Assembly: GCA_021234155.1 (NCBI GenBank)
Contig: JAJEKV010000025.1
Coordinates: 19,087,558 to 19,151,557 of the forward strand
From: Isoetes taiwanensis
Lineage: Eukaryota > Streptophyta > Lycopodiopsida > Isoetales > Isoetaceae
Reading direction: 5' to 3'
Length of the DNA stretch: 64,000 bases
Both the position numbers and the translations under genes were made by a program. A model generated the notes under the pieces. That model was not told where the DNA came from, made no database searches, and worked only from the letters and a program-made list of their open reading frames with translations. Each line of letters opens with the position of its first letter. Position 1 is the first letter of the stretch. Shown here piece after piece: positions 60,001 to 64,000 of the stretch.

Positions 60001-61330
60001 TGCAGGTGGATGGCCTCACCTGTCAACGCGACGGATTGGTGTTTGTGAGTCCTGTGGCATATGGTGGTCAAAGACGCCACCTGCGCGATATCGCGTACGT
60101 ACAGCCCTGAAACCCGTACCTCGCATCTGTAGCTATTCTATGCTCGGGAGCTACTTCTTCATTGAAGATTAAAATGTACCGCTATCTTTTTGGTCTCCTA
60201 AAAGTACCCCATGTGCTATCCGCCTTGCATACCTGGTAAAATGCCGCTGAGGTCAAAATGGAATTCCCCATTCAAAATTGTTAAACTCATGAATGGTGGG
60301 TGAGTTAAATTTTGCCTTTGAATGCCAATTTTGCAAAATATTGAGTTCTTCTGAATATATACAACGCCATATTCTCCACAGGTGGAAGGAATGTGGTAGG
60401 TGTTGCCAGAGGAAGAATCCCACCGTCAAAAGCGATAGAGGTGGGGGCATACCTTTGTGTCCCGGACATTAATTTGTTAAAGCCGTTTTTCTCAGAATGC
60501 AAAAATATTTTTCTTTGTTTTTCTTTAAAACTTACGAAAATATTTGTATCACAACCTTTCAGCTTCTGAATCTTATTGGCGAAAAGTTATGATAAAATAA
60601 TAAAATTTTCAGCACTGGTGTTAGTGGAAAGTTAGTCGCAGTGCTCCCCCTGCAAATTCATCATGAATGATGTATGCTGCATGCTTATCCATTTAGTTTG
60701 ATGGGATGCTGGGCGGTTATTGCCACAATTGTCATGTATGTAAAAAATCACTTGATTTCACTTTTCCAAAGCAAAACCCATTTGAAGCCCGCCTGGTATT
60801 AAATCCAATGTTGCTAATTTGCATGTTTTTGATTACGCTATGTTCATATATCTCACTTAAAAAATAAGTGGGGATTGATGTTGTTAAGAAAAAGCTATTT
60901 TTCCTCGATATGTTTCTAATGGTAAAACATATTGTTTCTTTAAATATTGAGCCTAAAGGTTATCAATTAGTCATGACTACTTTTGATGAGCTTCTATGTT
61001 ATATTTTGAGCTTAATAATCAATATAAAGTGGAAATACTTGGTGATTTCCCTTTTTCGATGATGATTTCTCACTGATATCCTTATTCCTCCTTCTATTAA
61101 GGCTAAATCATCTTACTCCCCCGCCATTGCCCTTGCCCTTATTACACATGAACATAATCCAGCTTTGACCTTTCTCCCTCACGAGAACTCTTGATGTCCC
61201 ATGATGAAGAAACCATGAGGTTTCTTATGATGATGATGTTGCATTACGCCGAAAGCTTGAGCCTACACAATGTGATCTTAGAATATCATTCTGCTTTGGC
61301 TAGAACTACTAAGCCAATGTATTAATCCAT
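57061..61330. other. Anonymous sequence
   Basis: No supported gene is seen. A small perfect hairpin (ctcgaac-ttttag-gttcgag) is near 57813. Parts of 58.8-60.2 kb are CpG-rich. Minus-strand ORFs at 58790-59304 have no recognisable family. Plus-strand text at 60868-61062 may be decayed gag of the copia relic that follows, but the support is weak. Confidence 0.35.
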
Positions 61331-62090
61331 GTTCTAACCTCGGATCAAGCAGAATCTTGGAGAATGGTTATGGAGGCTGAGTATGAAAAAAGTACATGGG
61401 AGCTTGTGGAATTGCCTGTAGAACGAAAGCCCATTCAATGTAAGTGGTTTTTTTTAAGACAAAGATTGTGTCGATGGTTTCTTTGATAAATTTAAGGCTC
61501 ACCTTGTTGTCAAGGTTTCTCACAAGTTGCAGGTGTAGATTATGAGGAAACTTTTTTCCTTATTGTACGCCTTACAAGTTTGTGAGTGTTGTTAGCATTT
61601 GCAGTGCAACATGATCTTCATATACATTTAAATAGATGTAAAGATGGTCTTTTTGAATGGGGGATTTGGTGGAAGAGATTTACATGGTACAATCCGCTAG
61701 ATTCATTATGCTGTCCGCATAAGAACACTTGGTTTCAGATTGAAAAGGCATTTTATGGTTTGCGCCAAGCTTCTCGAAAGCATGGTTTATAAAGATTAAC
61801 ACTTTTCACTTTCTGCTAGATTCCTTTCTAGTGTGGCTGATTTGAACATTACTTCAAGCAAGAAGGGTCCTCTTATGTTTCCATTTGTCTTATATGTCGA
61901 TGATATGGTTTTCGGCTCCCTAATGATTTATCATACTTACATAAAATGAAAGTTTTATTGTTTTGCGTTAACATGATGGTAGACTTGAGGTGAAATTCAC
62001 TCATGTTTAGGTATTCAAGTGCAACGCACTCTAAAAGTTTGTTACATCTTTTACAATCCCATATCTTCTGCATTCATTGAAAATTTTTGT
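61331..62090 (+). pseudogene. Ty1/copia reverse-transcriptase relic
   Basis: Copia RT copies retrotransposon RNA into DNA. The frame reads AESWRMVMEAEYEKSTWELV and ELPVERKPIQCKW, the conserved start of the RVT_2 domain. After frame changes it gives GFSQVAGVDYEETF, RLTSL, LLAFAVQHDLHIH, then FQIEKAFYGLRQASRK (family: KLKKALYGLKQAPR), and later PFVLYVDDMVF with the YVDD active site near 61890-61903. NDLSYLHKM follows in another frame. Several stops and frame changes make it inactive. No RNase H or LTR pair could be identified. Confidence 0.85.
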
Positions 62091-64000
62091 CTCTTTGAAG
62101 CAAAAATCACAAAGTACTCCCTCTTTGTTAGTTCGAGATACACCAAACTTTCAGTGGTCTCCTTTCCCAATACATCGGAGTGTGCATAGAATAGAACATC
62201 ATCACATAGAACTGAAATGAAATGCATAACATCTAATCTATCTACCTAAATATACATGGTTGGGTTCCTTTATTAGGGCTTGGCTAAGGCTATTATAGCA
62301 TGTTAATCAGCTCATTGGCGGACTAAAAGTCGGGCATTGCACAACAAAATCACTTTAATTACGATCTCCGGCTTGCTCCCTTTTGAATCAAGGTTCATGC
62401 CTTTGCTTGGTCGAGCGGCCAACCTCAAGGATCTATTGTGCAAAGTTGGCTTGGCGTCTGGCCCTGCAAACTAAACTAGGCAGCCTTGGCTTCGGAATGG
62501 CCTAAGGAAGTCGAAATAAAAATAGAAAAGGTTTAGGGTTTCCCCTTTTGTTCCTTTTACATGACCTTTTAGGGTTAGGGCTAAAAGGACATATGGGTTT
62601 TTGCCATGAGGCAAAGGGGTTAAATGCATATGTTTATAGACATGTGCAACATACAAGGTTGCCCCCTAGGGTACAACCCTTTATGGTTCCCAAGTACATG
62701 TCATCAAGGTGACATGTAATGAGTATGGGCAATATAATATACATATTCGTGTACCTTATATTATGTTGGAACGCCACGAGCTCCTTCATGTATTCTTCCT
62801 ATTCTCTTTGATATAGTATTAGTTTCATTATTGCACCATGTTGTATAACTCTTAGCCCGTTCATGTTTTGGAGTATCACACATGGTATTTTTTTATTTCT
62901 ACATATTGTCCTTACCATGACCAGAGATGCTTGTTTACCTCTTATCGTATTTTTGTTTATACTTCGATTTTCATGTTGTGATCCCCGATGATATGTCTTG
63001 ATTTTGTTTTTGGCTTCATTTTCATTGTGTCATGGCTAAGATATATGCTCGTATCGGCCCTTATATCTATTTAATACCTTAGTCAGTTCAAACCTTCCTA
63101 CTACCTTCTTTCACTCCTTTAACCCATATGTTCCATTGCCCAGTTTAATCTTTTATGGTAATTTGATCTGTTTCGTATCTGTTGTCTATTTACTCCAAGT
63201 TTATTTTAGCTTCGTTGGTACCATTGCTCTTGTGGCTCCACTCTTATTCTTTGCATGAAATTACAATGTTTAGTTGCTTTTGACCAGTTGTCTTAGTGCT
63301 CTGATTGTTCCAGTTGCTTTATATTTTCATCAAATATCTTGGTCATCTTGGTCTATCCATCTCCTTGCTTCACTTGTCCCAGTTTTTTCGTTAGCCTCCT
63401 GCTTCTTTATCCCATTAGTTCTATTTGGTTCAAGTACTTTTTCAGTTGTGGTCGTCTTTGGCATTGCTTGAGTAGTTCATTATACATGATCTTGGATGAT
63501 CTATTTATTTACATAGCAGTATGCACTACTTGCATCATTATGTACATGGTTGAATAAAATATTTTGCAGCATGATCATGTTCGCGCCAGTTTGTTATCTT
63601 GTTCTCTGTTCTTGCTGCGAAAGGTTTGTATGGGATAGAGTTTGTGCTTCATGACTTCTCCTATAATTTCTATGCTTTGTTCATTTTGCCCCTTACTTAG
63701 ATACTTGATTTGGGTTTTAGTTCTCATCCACTCACAGTGTTTGTTTCTCTTTTGTTTCATTCATTCCCAGGGTATTTTTTAGTGGCCCCGGCGGGCCAGT
63801 TGGCCACACATTCATATTTTTTCAGAAATGGTTGGCTACGCCAGAGTAGGATCGCTTCATGCCCCCAACCGAAGGGTAGTGGCCAGTTCAAAACACGAAT
63901 TTGTATATTTTACTCATTTAGTAGCCAATTCGATATTTACTAAATCCGGCTAGGCGTAGGGTGTGGCCAATTCGATTTTTTATACGTGTGAAAAGACTTA
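62091..64000. other. Anonymous sequence after the copia relic
   Basis: It may include the decayed 3' part and LTR of the copia element, but no paired LTR is in the window. Short telomere-motif-like pieces (tttagggttt, tttagggttaggg) occur at about 62532 and 62568. T-rich sequence dominates 62.8-63.7 kb. No gene is seen. Confidence 0.35.

Noticed and set aside
62528-62585. Telomere-like tttaggg motifs
   Set aside because: Only isolated copies occur, so this is not an interstitial telomere array.

Overview
The window looks like nuclear DNA of a land plant. It is AT-rich and gene-poor, with GT-AG introns and several plant-type retroelement and Helitron remnants. It also carries broken fragments of plant gene families: an S-adenosylmethionine-carrier-like mitochondrial carrier, a PLS-type pentatricopeptide protein and an FCP1-like phosphatase. 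The Helitron, copia and transposase-like relics would suit a fern or other non-flowering plant with a large genome, but nothing here fixes the lineage. I found no convincing intact protein-coding gene, no rRNA or tRNA gene and no CRISPR array.

Layout. 0-6.8 kb: short repeats, a frameshifted FCP1/NIF-type phosphatase relic (+), a two-exon transposase-like pseudogene (-), an 83-bp tandem repeat and a long poly(A). 6.8-10.8 kb: a multi-exon gene (-) for an unrecognised Cys-rich protein; most of it lies in one arm of a 3-kb inverted repeat whose other arm is at 33.7-36.8 kb. 10.9-14.3 kb: three tandem copies of a 1.1-kb unit with exon-like open stretches. 16.5-26.6 kb: a nested tandem array (about 3.24-kb period, with a 1.33-kb internal duplication) carrying six copies of a two-exon carrier fragment (-) and three copies of a PPR fragment (+).

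27.7-33.7 kb: a decayed Helitron. It has an N-terminal zinc region, a Rep domain with the two-tyrosine motif and a PIF1-type helicase through its last motif. An apparent spliced C-terminal extension follows, and then a separate GIY-YIG nuclease ORF. A short retroposon with a perfect 12-bp target duplication sits inside it. A CTAG-T that could be the Helitron 3' end lies about 10 bp before the right inverted-repeat arm. 36.9-40.2 kb: a CAA microsatellite, a small hairpin element, a LINE RT tail (-), a second and more diverged Helitron helicase tail, and a 1.1-kb foldback palindrome.

40.2-61 kb: mostly anonymous sequence with simple repeats, a triplicated 3'-end segment (46.9-47.6 and 49.7 kb) and a few unrecognised decayed open stretches. 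61.3-62.1 kb: a decayed Ty1/copia reverse transcriptase. The rest is anonymous.

The best candidate for something undescribed is the Helitron unit with its spliced tail and linked GIY-YIG endonuclease. Next come the inverted pair of Cys-rich genes that bracket the 23-kb segment holding the Helitron and both arrays. Parts of the big array differ from their sister copies almost only at CAG/CTG sites, which suggests base-calling error at CHG-methylated positions. Frameshift calls there should be treated with caution.
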